Position numbers and translations under genes: made by a program
NCBI GenBank assembly: GCA_907163225.1
Contig: OU015322.1
Location: 3,253,501 to 3,317,500 of the forward strand
Length of the DNA: 64,000 nucleotides
From: an uncultured Rhodocyclaceae bacterium
GTDB taxonomy: Bacteria > Pseudomonadota > Gammaproteobacteria > Burkholderiales > Rhodocyclaceae
Reading direction: 5' to 3'
Notes under the pieces: generated by a model
Told to the model about the DNA's origin: nothing
The model's input: the letters and a program-made list of their open reading frames with translations, nothing else
The model's database searches: none
In this document: positions 53,264 to 61,783 of the stretch, one piece after another
Layout: each line of letters opens with the position of its first letter
Position numbering within the stretch: position 1 is the first letter of the stretch

Positions 53264-54517
53264 ATGAATTTTTTGCGCACTCTGTCGATCCCGCTGCTGA
53301 CGGCCGTACTGCTCGGCATTCCGGTCATCTGGGCGTTTCCGGCGGAGCTCCCGGCCTGGCGCAGTCTCGGCATCGTCCTCGGCTGGGCCGGCTGCGGCCT
53401 GCTGCTCGCCAGCCTGTTGCTGATGCTGCGCGAAACCTGGCTGGCCGAGTGGCTGGGCGGACTGGCTCGGATGTATGCCTGGCACCATGTTCTCGGGACG
53501 GTGGCCTACCTGATCCTGCTCGCCCACCCGTTGGCACTGGCCGCCGACAACCTGGCCACCTCGCCCGTCCTGGCCTGGGCGCTGCTCTCGCCATCGGCGC
53601 AGGGCTGGCCGCTGTGGTCCGGCTGGCTGGCCTTGCTGTGCCTGATGCTGGGCATGGCGAGCGCCTTCGCCAAGCGCCTGACTTATCCAGTCTGGCGCTG
53701 GCTGCACGGCTTGCTTGGCGTCGCCATCCTGCTCGGCTGCCTTCATCTTTGGCTGCTTGGTCTCGGCCCGACATTTTTCTTCGTGTTGCTGCTCAGCTTG
53801 CTTTTCATCGGCTGGCGACTGATCCGCGTCGATGGCAGCCTGGCGGCCCGGCCTTATCTGGTCAGCCAGGTCCAGAAGGTAGCGGAGGGCGTCGTCGAAA
53901 TTTCACTGCGTCCGTTGGCGGCGCCGATTTCCGCGCGAGCCGGGCAGTTTGTGCTGGTTGGCTTTGATGACGGCGGGCGCTTCGAGGGCTGCGGGGAGTC
54001 TCATCCTTTCACGCTTAGCGCCATCGATCCGGATGGCCATCTGCGTATCAGCGTCAAGGCGCTGGGCGATTGCACGCAGCATCTGCAATCGGTCGAAATT
54101 GGCGTTGCGGCCAGGGTGCAAGGTGGGTTCGGGGATTTTCTGATCGACCGGCCGGGGACAGCGCAAATCTGGCTGGCCGGCGGCATCGGCATCACGCCGT
54201 TTCTGGCGGTGCTGCGCGACAAGCCACTGACTGGGCCGACCACGCTGATCTATCTTTATCGCCAGGATGTCGATGCCGCCTACGTCGAGGAACTTCGCAC
54301 CCTGGCGGCGGGGCAGCCGCAGCTGAACCTCCAGCTGCATCGTGGGGAAAGCGATGCTGCAAGCCTGGCTGCCTGGTTGCCCGAGGCGGCAGCGCTGGTC
54401 GGGCAAACTGCCTATCTGTGCGGACCGCCGGGCTTGGTCCGGGCTGCCGTACGGATTCTTGGCCAGCGCGGTATGCCGTCGGCGCACATCCATTTTGAAG
54501 GTTTCGACTTCCGATGA
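53264..54517 (+). CDS. Ferric-reductase-like transmembrane flavoprotein
   Basis: 417 residues. Six membrane helices with haem-ligand histidines (MYAWHHVLG, WLHGLLGVA, GCLHLW), then an FAD domain (SHPFTLSAI) and an NAD(P)H domain (GGIGITPFL, CGPPGLV). It moves electrons from cytosolic NAD(P)H across the membrane. It overlaps the cytochrome b5-like gene by four bases; together they look like a short electron-transfer chain to the periplasm. Confidence 0.88.
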   Translation: MNFLRTLSIPLLTAVLLGIPVIWAFPAELPAWRSLGIVLGWAGCGLLLASLLLMLRETWLAEWLGGLARMYAWHHVLGTVAYLILLAHPLALAADNLATSPVLAWALLSPSAQGWPLWSGWLALLCLMLGMASAFAKRLTYPVWRWLHGLLGVAILLGCLHLWLLGLGPTFFFVLLLSLLFIGWRLIRVDGSLAARPYLVSQVQKVAEGVVEISLRPLAAPISARAGQFVLVGFDDGGRFEGCGESHPFTLSAIDPDGHLRISVKALGDCTQHLQSVEIGVAARVQGGFGDFLIDRPGTAQIWLAGGIGITPFLAVLRDKPLTGPTTLIYLYRQDVDAAYVEELRTLAAGQPQLNLQLHRGESDAASLAAWLPEAAALVGQTAYLCGPPGLVRAAVRILGQRGMPSAHIHFEGFDFR

Positions 54518-54885
54518 TGCGCAAGCTCTTCCTTCTGGGTACTAGCCTTTTCTGGCTGCTGATCCTGACGCTCTGGTTTCAGGCCGGTCATGCGCCGCCT
54601 GCGCGGACGGAAGTGGCGATGCCGGTCGAAACAACCTACACGCTGGCCGAGGTCAGCCAGCATTCGCTGGAGAGCGATTGCTGGATGGCGATTGACGGCC
54701 AGGTGTACGACCTGACGGCCTATCTTCCCGAGCATCCGTCGAAGCCGAGCATCATTCTGCCGTGGTGCGGCCAGGAGGCTTCCGAGGCCTACCGGACGAA
54801 GACCAAAGGCCGAACGCATTCACCGGCAGCTGATCAGTTGTTGTTGGGTTATCGGATTGGTCCGTTGCAGAAGGACTCGCGCTAA
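54514..54885 (+). CDS. Membrane-anchored cytochrome b5-like protein
   Basis: 123 residues: an N-terminal anchor (LFLLGTSLFWLLILTLWF), then a b5 fold (YTLAEVSQHSLESDCWMAID, VYDLTAYLPEHPS). The first haem histidine is in EHPS (the usual HPGG is altered to HPSK); the second is in RTHSPAA. It is likely the electron acceptor of the flavoprotein upstream. Confidence 0.85.
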   Translation: MMRKLFLLGTSLFWLLILTLWFQAGHAPPARTEVAMPVETTYTLAEVSQHSLESDCWMAIDGQVYDLTAYLPEHPSKPSIILPWCGQEASEAYRTKTKGRTHSPAADQLLLGYRIGPLQKDSR

Positions 54886-54900
54886 CCTTGGACTGCTGCG

Positions 54901-54955
54901 ACCATAGAAGCAAAGGCTGGCCCTAGGACCATAGGAGCAAGGGCTGGCCGTACGG
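54901..54955. repeat. 27-bp direct repeat, two copies
   Basis: ACCATAGAAGCAAAGGCTGG and ACCATAGGAGCAAGGGCTGG, each followed by CC-TA-G, lie head to tail after the b5 gene. They adjoin repeat copy 15. Confidence 0.75.
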
Positions 54956-54981
54956 TCAACCGGAAAAAATGGCCAAAAATG
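54951..54981 (-). repeat. Dispersed GGTTGACCG repeat, copy 15
   Basis: Reverse copy: TACGGTCAACCGGAAAAAAT, then GGCCAAAAAT; nearly full consensus. Confidence 0.88.
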
Positions 54982-55021
54982 AAATTTTGCCTCCGTATAA
55001 AACCAAGGAATTTTTCAGACA

Positions 55022-55050
55022 AGAAAAAGGCCACGGATTTGCCGTGGCCT
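55022..55050 (-). terminator. Terminator of the deaD gene
   Basis: Stem AGGCCACGG/CCGTGGCCT with a five-base loop and TTTTTCTT following on the minus strand. Confidence 0.85.
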
Positions 55051-55074
55051 GGGTGCGTTAGCGTTTAAGAACGA

Positions 55075-56889
55075 TTAGCGGTCGAAACTCTTTTTCTTGA
55101 AGCTGCGCTCACCGTCGAATTTGCGGTCAGCGGCGCCATCTGGGCGGCCTTCATCCGGGCGCAGGTTGATGGGGATGCCGCGAACGCGGGTGCGCTTGAG
55201 GGCGTTGGCGGCTTCGGCAGGCATGCCGGCCGGCAGTTCAACGGTGCTCGACTCGTCGTAGAGGCCGATGCGGCCGATGAAACGGCTTTCGATGCCGGCT
55301 TCGTTGGCGATGGCGCCAACGATGTCCTTGACCTGCGCGCCGTGGTCCCTGCCCACATCGATGCGGTAACGCACCATGTCGCCGGTCGGGGCGGAGCGGG
55401 CCGGGCGCTCTTCGCGACGCGGGCGCTCGCCACGGCTTTCGAAGCTGGGTTTGTCGCCACGGTCGAAACGCTCGCTAGAACGCGGCTTGCGCTCGTCACG
55501 GTCGAAACTGCCCGGACGCGGGCGGCTGTCGCGCTCGAAGGAGGGGGCCGGTGCCGGACGCGGGTCTTCACCAACGATCTGCAGCGGCTTGGCTTCCTGG
55601 GCCATCATGGCCAGCGCGGCAGCGACTTCTTCGGCGCCGACATTCTGCTCTTCGGCAATTTGCGACACGATGTTGGCGAAGAAATCGAGACCTTCGGCAT
55701 TCAGCACTTCAGAGACCTTGGCCTTGAAGTCGGAAACGCGCTTGTTGGTCACGTCGGCACGGCTGGGCAGGGTCAGCGGGGCGATTGGCGAGCGGGTAGC
55801 GCGCTCGATGGTGCGCAGCATGCGGATTTCACGCGGCGCGACGAACAAAATGGCGTTGCCGGTGCGGCCGGCGCGGCCGGTGCGGCCGATGCGGTGCACG
55901 TAGGCTTCGGTGTCGTACGGGATGTCGTAGTTCACAACGTGGCTGACGCGCGGCACGTCGATGCCGCGAGCGGCAACGTCGGTGGCGATGACGATGTCCA
56001 GCGCGCCGGACTTCAACTGCTCGATGACGCGTTCGCGCATCTGCTGGTTGAGGTCGCCGTTCAATGCGGCAGCAGCGTAGCCACGGGCGTTGAGCTTGTC
56101 GGCCAGTTCGACGGTCGCGGTTTTGGTGCGGACGAAGATGATGGCGGCGTCGAAGTCTTCTTCAACTTCCAAAATGCGGGTCAGCGCGTCCAGCTTGTGC
56201 ATGCCGGAAACCTGCCAGTAAACCTGACGGATGGCGGCAACGGTGGCGGTGGCCGACTTGATCTTGATTTCGCGCGGCTCGACCAGGTATTTCTGGGCGA
56301 CGCGGCGGATCTGTTCCGGCATGGTGGCCGAGAACAGCGCGGTCTGGTGCTTTTCCGGGGTGCGTTCGAGAATCCACTCGACGTCGTCGATGAAGCCCAT
56401 GCGCAGCATTTCGTCGGCTTCGTCGAGAACCATGGTTTTCAGGTTGTCGAGGTTGAGCGTCTTGCGCTCGAGGTGGTCCATGACGCGACCCGGGGTGCCG
56501 ACGATGATGTGGGCGCCGCGCGACAGCTGCTTGAGCTGGATGGTGTAGCTCTGGCCGCCGTAGATGGGCAGGACGTGGAAGCCGGGCAGATTCTTGGCGT
56601 AGCTCTGGAGTGCTTCGGCAACCTGGATGGCCAGTTCGCGTGTCGGCGTCAGGATCAGGGCCTGCGGCTTCATCAGCTTGACGTCGATGGTTTCCATCAG
56701 CGGCAGGGCGAAAGCGGCGGTCTTGCCGGTGCCGGTCTGGGCCATGCCGATCAGGTCATGGCCTTCGAGCAGGACGGGAATACATTGGGCCTGGATGGGC
56801 GACGGGGTTTCGTAGCCGATTTCGGTGAGGGTTTTGAGTAGCGTTTCGCTTAAGCCGAGATCGGCAAAGCTTTCGACGGAGGTCGACAT
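55075..56889 (-). CDS. deaD: DEAD-box RNA helicase
   Basis: 604 residues from the ATG at 56889 (AGGAAACAGCACC upstream). Helicase motifs: AQTGTGKT, PTRELA, DEAD (VLDEADEMLRMGF), SAT, and HRIGRTGRAGR. After about residue 440 an Arg/Asp/Ser-rich linker leads to a DbpA-type RNA-binding domain (YRIDVGRDHGAQVKDIVGAI...RGIPINLRPD). This domain order is that of DeaD/CsdA, which acts in ribosome assembly and cold growth. The 200-bp leader (56890-57089) shows nothing else. Confidence 0.93.
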   Translation of the reverse strand: MSTSVESFADLGLSETLLKTLTEIGYETPSPIQAQCIPVLLEGHDLIGMAQTGTGKTAAFALPLMETIDVKLMKPQALILTPTRELAIQVAEALQSYAKNLPGFHVLPIYGGQSYTIQLKQLSRGAHIIVGTPGRVMDHLERKTLNLDNLKTMVLDEADEMLRMGFIDDVEWILERTPEKHQTALFSATMPEQIRRVAQKYLVEPREIKIKSATATVAAIRQVYWQVSGMHKLDALTRILEVEEDFDAAIIFVRTKTATVELADKLNARGYAAAALNGDLNQQMRERVIEQLKSGALDIVIATDVAARGIDVPRVSHVVNYDIPYDTEAYVHRIGRTGRAGRTGNAILFVAPREIRMLRTIERATRSPIAPLTLPSRADVTNKRVSDFKAKVSEVLNAEGLDFFANIVSQIAEEQNVGAEEVAAALAMMAQEAKPLQIVGEDPRPAPAPSFERDSRPRPGSFDRDERKPRSSERFDRGDKPSFESRGERPRREERPARSAPTGDMVRYRIDVGRDHGAQVKDIVGAIANEAGIESRFIGRIGLYDESSTVELPAGMPAEAANALKRTRVRGIPINLRPDEGRPDGAADRKFDGERSFKKKSFDR

Positions 56890-57089
56890 GGTGCTGTTTC
56901 CTTTCCTCGCCGCCTTTGACGTTGTTTTAACTGGCGACGGATTGGCCCGATGGTCGGGCGGCCTGGGTGACCCCGACGCAGCCATGCCGGGGAACGAATC
57001 AATGGGGTGAATCCTGCACAAGAACCTAAAAAACCGGGGGCTGCTCGGAATGACTGCGGGCGAAACATCAACGCATTGAACTGATTATT

Positions 57090-57884
57090 CTACCTTTTTT
57101 TCGCGAGGAGCACCAGTTCACTCTCGCTGAAACCCGCTGCGAGGCGGGCCGCTTCGTTCATTTTTCCCTGTGGCCAGGGTGCCTCGTAACGGATGAGCAG
57201 GTCGCGGTAAGTGCTTTCCGGTTCCAGTCCGCGCTCGGCGCAGAGGTGGCGGAACCAGCGATCACCAAGGCCGACGTGGCCGATTTCGTCACGCAAAATG
57301 ATGTCGAGGATGCGGGCGCTTTCATGGTCGCCGACCTGTTCGAGTTTCATCTGGATCGGCGGTGTGGCGTCGAGGCCACGTGCTTCAAGCAGGCGCGGGA
57401 CGAGTGCCATGCGGACAAGGGCATCGTCGGTGGTTTTTTCTGCCATGTCCCACAGGCCGGCATGAGCGGGGAAGTCGCCGTAGTCGTAGCCGAGGGATTG
57501 CAGGCGGGTGCGCAGCAGTTCGAAATGCTCGGCCTCTTCGGCCGCAACGCCGATCCAGTCGGCGTAATAGCTTTCCGGCAGGCCGCGAAAACGGGCGGCG
57601 TGGTCGAGGGCGAGGTTGATGGCCGTGAATTCGATGTGCACGATGGCGTGGAGGAGCCTGGCGCGGCCTTCCGGCGTGGCCGGGCTGCGATTGGGCACAT
57701 CTCTGTGCGGCAGCAGTTCGGGTTTGGCCGGGCGGCCGCAAACGAGCGTGACCGGCGTGCTATTGCGCCAATCCAGCCGGCCGGCCTGCCAGTCGGCGGC
57801 GATTGCTGCGGTCAACCGGATTTTTTCGTCAATTTCGCAAACGGCCAGGGCTTCGGCCAGACGAACGAAAAGCGACTCCATCAC
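57090..57884 (-). CDS. DUF455 ferritin-like protein
   Basis: 264 residues. A ferritin-like four-helix core with carboxylate/His pairs (LLHAIVHIEFTAINLALDHA, AAEEAEHFELLRTRL, LRDEIGHVGLGDRWF) that would bind a di-metal centre. Function of DUF455 is not settled. Repeat copy 16 encodes part of the N-terminus (KIRLTAAI). Overlaps the aldo/keto reductase by four bases. Confidence 0.85.
   Translation of the reverse strand: MMESLFVRLAEALAVCEIDEKIRLTAAIAADWQAGRLDWRNSTPVTLVCGRPAKPELLPHRDVPNRSPATPEGRARLLHAIVHIEFTAINLALDHAARFRGLPESYYADWIGVAAEEAEHFELLRTRLQSLGYDYGDFPAHAGLWDMAEKTTDDALVRMALVPRLLEARGLDATPPIQMKLEQVGDHESARILDIILRDEIGHVGLGDRWFRHLCAERGLEPESTYRDLLIRYEAPWPQGKMNEAARLAAGFSESELVLLAKKR
57804..57834 (-). 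repeat. Dispersed GGTTGACCG repeat, copy 16 (inside the DUF455 gene)
   Basis: Reverse copy: CTGCGGTCAACCGGATTTTT, then TCGTCAATTT. Confidence 0.85.
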
Positions 57885-58927
57885 GGCGCCGGGTTGGTGT
57901 AGCGCAGGTGGATGGCGTCGATTTCAGCCAACAGTTCCGGCGACATCGGCGTCTGCATGGCGGGCAGGGTTTCCCTCAACTGCGCCAGCGACGAGGCGCC
58001 GATGATGGTGCTGGCCACGAACCAGCGCGTGCGGGCGAAACCGAGCGCCAGCTGCGTGGGTGTCAGTCCGTGTTTCGTGGCCAGTTCGGCGTAGGCCTGT
58101 AGCGCCGGGACAACATTCGGCTTGGTATAGCGCTGGCCGAAGGAGGGCCATTGGGTCAGGCGACCTTTGGCATTAGGATTGGCCAGATATTTTCCGGTCA
58201 GATGCCCGAATGCCAGCGGTGAGTAGGCGAGCAGCCCGACTTTTTGACGATGGCAAACTTCGCTCAGGCCTGTTTCGAACGTCCGGTTGAGCAGGCTGTA
58301 GGCATTTTGCGTCGACACGATGCGCGGCAGCCCCAGTTCGTCAGCCAGCCGGGTGAATTCCATGATGCCCCACGGGTGCTCGTTGGAGAGGCCAATGTGC
58401 CGCACCTTGCCTTCGCGCACCAGTTCTCCCAGCGCTTCAAGCTGCTCGCGGATCGGGGTGCCCATCCGGTCTTTCTCAGGCTCGAATTTCCATTGCCCGA
58501 ACATCGGCTGGTTGCGTTCCGGCCAGTGCAATTGATAGAGGTCGACGTAGTCGGTCTGCAGGCGTTGCAGCGAGCCGTCGATGGCGGCGCGAATATTGGC
58601 GCGATCCATCGCTGGCGGGCCTTTGCGTATCCAAGGCAGATTGCGGCTGGGGCCGGCGACCTTGGTGGCGATCAACAGCTTGTCGCGCGGCTGATTTTTC
58701 AGCCAGCGGCCGACGATGGATTCCGAAGCGCCGCAGGTGTCAGGGCGTGGCGGGACGGCGTACATCTCGGCGGTGTCGATGAAATTGATGCCGGCGGCAA
58801 GCGCAAAATCCAGCTGAGCGTGCGCGTCGGCCTCGTTCGTTTGCTCGCCGAAGGTCATCGTGCCGAGGCAGACTTCGGGGACGTTGAGCGCGCTTCCACC
58901 AAGCGCATTGATCTGGAAGGGGGTCAT
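57881..58927 (-). CDS. Aldo/keto reductase, Tas-like
   Basis: 348 residues from the ATG at 58927. Catalytic tyrosine in NFIDTAEMYAVPP; lysine in LLIATKVAG; NADPH-binding end (ASTIIGASSLAQLRE). The long PPRPDTCGASE insertion after the Tyr motif is typical of Tas. Substrate unknown. The ATG lies just 3' of repeat copy 17. Confidence 0.9.
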   Translation of the reverse strand: MTPFQINALGGSALNVPEVCLGTMTFGEQTNEADAHAQLDFALAAGINFIDTAEMYAVPPRPDTCGASESIVGRWLKNQPRDKLLIATKVAGPSRNLPWIRKGPPAMDRANIRAAIDGSLQRLQTDYVDLYQLHWPERNQPMFGQWKFEPEKDRMGTPIREQLEALGELVREGKVRHIGLSNEHPWGIMEFTRLADELGLPRIVSTQNAYSLLNRTFETGLSEVCHRQKVGLLAYSPLAFGHLTGKYLANPNAKGRLTQWPSFGQRYTKPNVVPALQAYAELATKHGLTPTQLALGFARTRWFVASTIIGASSLAQLRETLPAMQTPMSPELLAEIDAIHLRYTNPAP

Positions 58928-58939
58928 AGGCAGACTCCA

Positions 58940-58971
58940 AAATTGGGCAAAATTCAGGGTTGACCGCAGAG
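58940..58971 (+). repeat. Dispersed repeat, copy 17
   Basis: Forward copy: AAATTGGGCAAAATTC, then AGGGTTGACCGCAG. It supplies the last codons and the stop of the gene at 58954. Confidence 0.7.
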
Positions 58972-59286
58972 AACGCCATAAATCAGTACATGGCGCTTCA
59001 AGACAGTATCGAAAGTAGCCGGCACAATCGCCAGGCAATGTTCGTCCGGTGTCGGACAGTTTTTTTCCGTCCATTTTTTGGCCGCGGCATAAGCCTCGTC
59101 GAAGCTCGCAAAAATGCCTTGCAGTGCGGCAGAGCGGACTGGCAAAAACGTGCCTGAATCTCGATCGAGCAGTGTGGCGGTGTCGAGCATTTGCACGGCA
59201 TACCCGGCCGCCGCTCTGGGGAGCGGCAGCGCATCGAGTTCGAAACGATCACCGAAGGCGTTGGCGGCAAACAAAGGATTGACCAT
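58954..59286 (-). CDS. Hypothetical protein ending in a repeat copy
   Basis: 110 residues from the ATG at 59286 (MVNPLFAANAFGDRFELDAL). No signal peptide or recognised domain; a middle helix (SFDEAYAAAKKWTEKN) and a C-terminal PATFDTVLKRHVLIYGVL strand region. The final residues LCGQP and the stop codon are contributed by the dispersed repeat. Confidence 0.6.
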   Translation of the reverse strand: MVNPLFAANAFGDRFELDALPLPRAAAGYAVQMLDTATLLDRDSGTFLPVRSAALQGIFASFDEAYAAAKKWTEKNCPTPDEHCLAIVPATFDTVLKRHVLIYGVLCGQP

Positions 59287-59379
59287 GCCGTATTTTAGCG
59301 GGAAGCGCTTCCTCGAATGTCGCTCCGCGGTGCTGGGTGCTAGAATTGATGGCTGTAATAATAACTTCACGGAACTGTC

Positions 59380-60018
59380 ATGTTCGGACGTCTGATGCCC
59401 AGGGAGGGCAAGTATTTTGATCTGTTCAACTCACATGCCGAGTTGATCGCGCTGGGTGGGACGGCTTTATCCAATATGATCGCCGCGCTGGTAGACAACC
59501 CGGAGAAGGCGCCGCTATATGCCGAGGAAATCGATGCGCTGGAGCGCAAGGCAGATGCCATTACCCACGACACGCTGGCGCAACTGCACACGGCTTTTAT
59601 AACCCCCTTCGATCGTGATGAAATTCATCAGTTGATCAACGGTATGGACGACATCCTGGACATCATGCAGGACGTTGCCGAGTCGATGACCCTGTACGAC
59701 ATTCATCGCGTACCGCCTGAAGCCAAGGCGATGGCCGTCGTGACCGAAAACTGCTGCCTCTGCGTCCAGTCCGTGGTCAAACTCCTGCACAGCATGGACA
59801 ACGCGCCGTCGATTCTCAAGCTTTGTCATCAGATCAACGAGCTGGAATCCGAGGCTGACCGCTCGCTGCGTGGCGCCATGTCCAAAATATTCCGCGAAGA
59901 GCCGGATGTTCGCGAGGTCGTCAAGCTCAAGGAAATCTACGAACTGCTCGAATCGGTCACCGACCGCTGCAAGGACGTAGCCGGCACGGTCGAGGCCATC
60001 GTTCTCGAAAACTCCTGA
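59380..60018 (+). CDS. DUF47/PhoU-like phosphate transport accessory protein
   Basis: 212 residues, all helical, with the DUF47 metal-binding pattern (FITPFDRDEIHQLINGMDDILD; INELESEADRSLRGAM). Genes of this family nearly always precede pit and modulate the transporter. 14 bp separate it from pit. Confidence 0.92.
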   Translation: MFGRLMPREGKYFDLFNSHAELIALGGTALSNMIAALVDNPEKAPLYAEEIDALERKADAITHDTLAQLHTAFITPFDRDEIHQLINGMDDILDIMQDVAESMTLYDIHRVPPEAKAMAVVTENCCLCVQSVVKLLHSMDNAPSILKLCHQINELESEADRSLRGAMSKIFREEPDVREVVKLKEIYELLESVTDRCKDVAGTVEAIVLENS

Positions 60019-60032
60019 GCGGGTAGCTCGCT

Positions 60033-61040
60033 ATGGAGACCCTAAATATCAGTCTCGGGGTTATCGTTACCCTGGTGATCGTGGCCTTGCTGTTCGATTT
60101 TATGAACGGCTTTCACGATGCGGCAAATTCAATTGCCACCATCGTTTCGACCCGCGTGCTAAAGCCGCATCAGGCAGTCATCTGGGCGGCAGCTTTCAAT
60201 TTTCTCGCCTATTTTTTGTTTCAGCTCAAGGTCGCCTCGACCATTGGAAAAGGCACGATTGATCCGGCGATTGTCGATCACTACGTCATTTTCGGTGCCT
60301 TGATCGGCGCCATCATCTGGAACATTATTACGTGGTACTACGGCATCCCTTCGTCTTCCTCGCACGCGCTGGTCGGCGGGCTGGTCGGTGCGGCCATCGC
60401 CAAGGCGGGTGTTGGCGGCCTGATTTCCGCTGGGGTGCTGAAGATCATTGCGTTCATTTTCATCGCCCCATTCCTTGGCTTCATGATTGGCGGCACCTTG
60501 ATGGTCATTGTTTCGTGGATTTGCCGGCATATGGCACCCCGAAAGGTGGACAAGCATTTTCGACGTCTCCAGCTTCTCTCTGCTGCGGCCTATAGCCTTG
60601 GTCACGGCGGAAATGACGCCCAGAAGACGATCGGCATCATCTGGATGCTACTGATTGCAGCTGGCGTTTCCAAATCAACTGATGCCATTCCCGGTTGGGT
60701 GGTCTTGGCCTGCTACAGCGCAATGGGTTTGGGTACCATGTTTGGTGGATGGCGTATCGTCAAGACAATGGGCAACCGCATTACCAAGCTGAATCAGGCC
60801 CGCGGTTTCTGCGCTAACAGCGGCGGGGCGGTAACTCTGTTTCTCGCAACCGCTTTCGGCATTCCGGTTTCGACCACGCACACGATTACTGGAGCGATCG
60901 CGGGCGTTGGATCGACGCGAGGCGCTCGTGCGGTGCGTTGGGGTGTCGCAGGCGGCATCGTCTGGGCGTGGATTCTGACCATTCCCTGTAGCGCTGCGAT
61001 GGCAGCGCTTGCCTGGTACATCGGCACCCTCATTCTTTGA
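60033..61040 (+). CDS. pit: Low-affinity inorganic phosphate transporter
   Basis: 335 residues with about ten membrane segments. PiT repeats: FDFMNGFHDAANSIATIVSTR and, in the second half, LGHGGNDAQKTIG. A sodium- or proton-coupled metal-phosphate symporter of the inner membrane. Confidence 0.93.
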   Translation: METLNISLGVIVTLVIVALLFDFMNGFHDAANSIATIVSTRVLKPHQAVIWAAAFNFLAYFLFQLKVASTIGKGTIDPAIVDHYVIFGALIGAIIWNIITWYYGIPSSSSHALVGGLVGAAIAKAGVGGLISAGVLKIIAFIFIAPFLGFMIGGTLMVIVSWICRHMAPRKVDKHFRRLQLLSAAAYSLGHGGNDAQKTIGIIWMLLIAAGVSKSTDAIPGWVVLACYSAMGLGTMFGGWRIVKTMGNRITKLNQARGFCANSGGAVTLFLATAFGIPVSTTHTITGAIAGVGSTRGARAVRWGVAGGIVWAWILTIPCSAAMAALAWYIGTLIL

Positions 61041-61186
61041 TTCTCAGGATTGTCTGTTATGGATTCCTGCTAGCCGTGCTGGCAGGAATCGTCTCGTTTT
61101 ATCCAGTGCTTTGGGAGTTGGCCCTGGTGGCTGCCATTGGCGGGATTTATTGGTTCTTCTTCCGCGTCCCTCCCCAAGACAACTAA
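61037..61186 (+). CDS. Small hydrophobic ORF after pit
   Basis: 49 codons from a TTG that overlaps the pit stop (TTTGA). Nearly the whole product is hydrophobic (YGFLLAVLAGIVSFYPVLW, LALVAAIGGIYWFFF). It ends four bases inside the convergent DUF465 gene. A coupled small membrane protein is plausible, but there is no homology support. Confidence 0.35.
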   Translation: MILRIVCYGFLLAVLAGIVSFYPVLWELALVAAIGGIYWFFFRVPPQDN

Positions 61187-61404
61187 GCCGGAATATCCGG
61201 TACCAGCATCTCTTCAAGCTTGAGGATGCGATCCTTCAGAAGAAGTTTCCGCTTCTTCAGTCGGCGAATCAGCAGTTCTTCCGGGGGCGGGTTGTCTATC
61301 AGGTGATTGATCACCTGGTCTAGGTCGCGATGCTCGACCTGCAGTTCATGTAATTGGGCGCGAACGTCGCTGATCTCCGTTTCGGTCAGCGGGTGAAGGG
61401 ACAT
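61183..61404 (-). CDS. DUF465 (YdcH-like) protein
   Basis: 73 residues. The central pattern LDQVINHL...PPEELLIRRLKKRKLLLKDRI is the DUF465 helical hairpin. Small cytosolic family of unknown role. Confidence 0.85.
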   Translation of the reverse strand: MSLHPLTETEISDVRAQLHELQVEHRDLDQVINHLIDNPPPEELLIRRLKKRKLLLKDRILKLEEMLVPDIPA

Positions 61405-61474
61405 TGTCGGCTCCTGAAGACTTCTGGTGTATTTGCTAGAATACCTTGAACTGACTAGCGGAGGAGAGAGAAAA

Positions 61475-61783
61475 ATGCATCACCATGTGATTGTCTCGTT
61501 TGGCAAAGATAAAGAGTACGAATTCAAGTTTCCGGGCGGGGTAGCGCCCGAAGAGGCACGCAAGTGGTTCGATCATGAGTTCACTGTTCTTGAGTGCGAC
61601 GTCGCAACTCCCACCGGCAAGATTCTCGCGGTTGACCGCATCCTGAGTGTCGCCAAATATGCCGGCGACGCACGCTTTCAGAATCAGCCCACCTGGGCAC
61701 AGCAGTTTGCCAAATACACAGCAGCTTTGCTTGGGCGCGAACTCATACGCATCGACGTAGAGCACTACAGCATCGGCTATTAA
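61475..61783 (+). CDS. Hypothetical protein upstream of greB
   Basis: 102 residues from the ATG at 61475, after GGAGGAGAGAG. Soluble, alpha/beta, no signal peptide (HHHVIVSFGKDKEYEFKFPGG; RKWFDHEFTVLECDVA). Its stop overlaps the greB start (TAATG), so they are coupled. Not recognised. Confidence 0.75.
   Translation: MHHHVIVSFGKDKEYEFKFPGGVAPEEARKWFDHEFTVLECDVATPTGKILAVDRILSVAKYAGDARFQNQPTWAQQFAKYTAALLGRELIRIDVEHYSIGY

Noticed and set aside
55342-56841. A 499-codon open frame on the plus strand opposite deaD
   Set aside because: Low-complexity Gly/Val/Asp-rich product typical of antisense frames in GC-rich genes; deaD on the other strand is unambiguous.
61628-61640. GCGGTTGACCGCA inside the gene before greB as another repeat copy
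   Set aside because: Only the central ten bases match; the AT-rich arm and TCC start are missing, so chance is likely.
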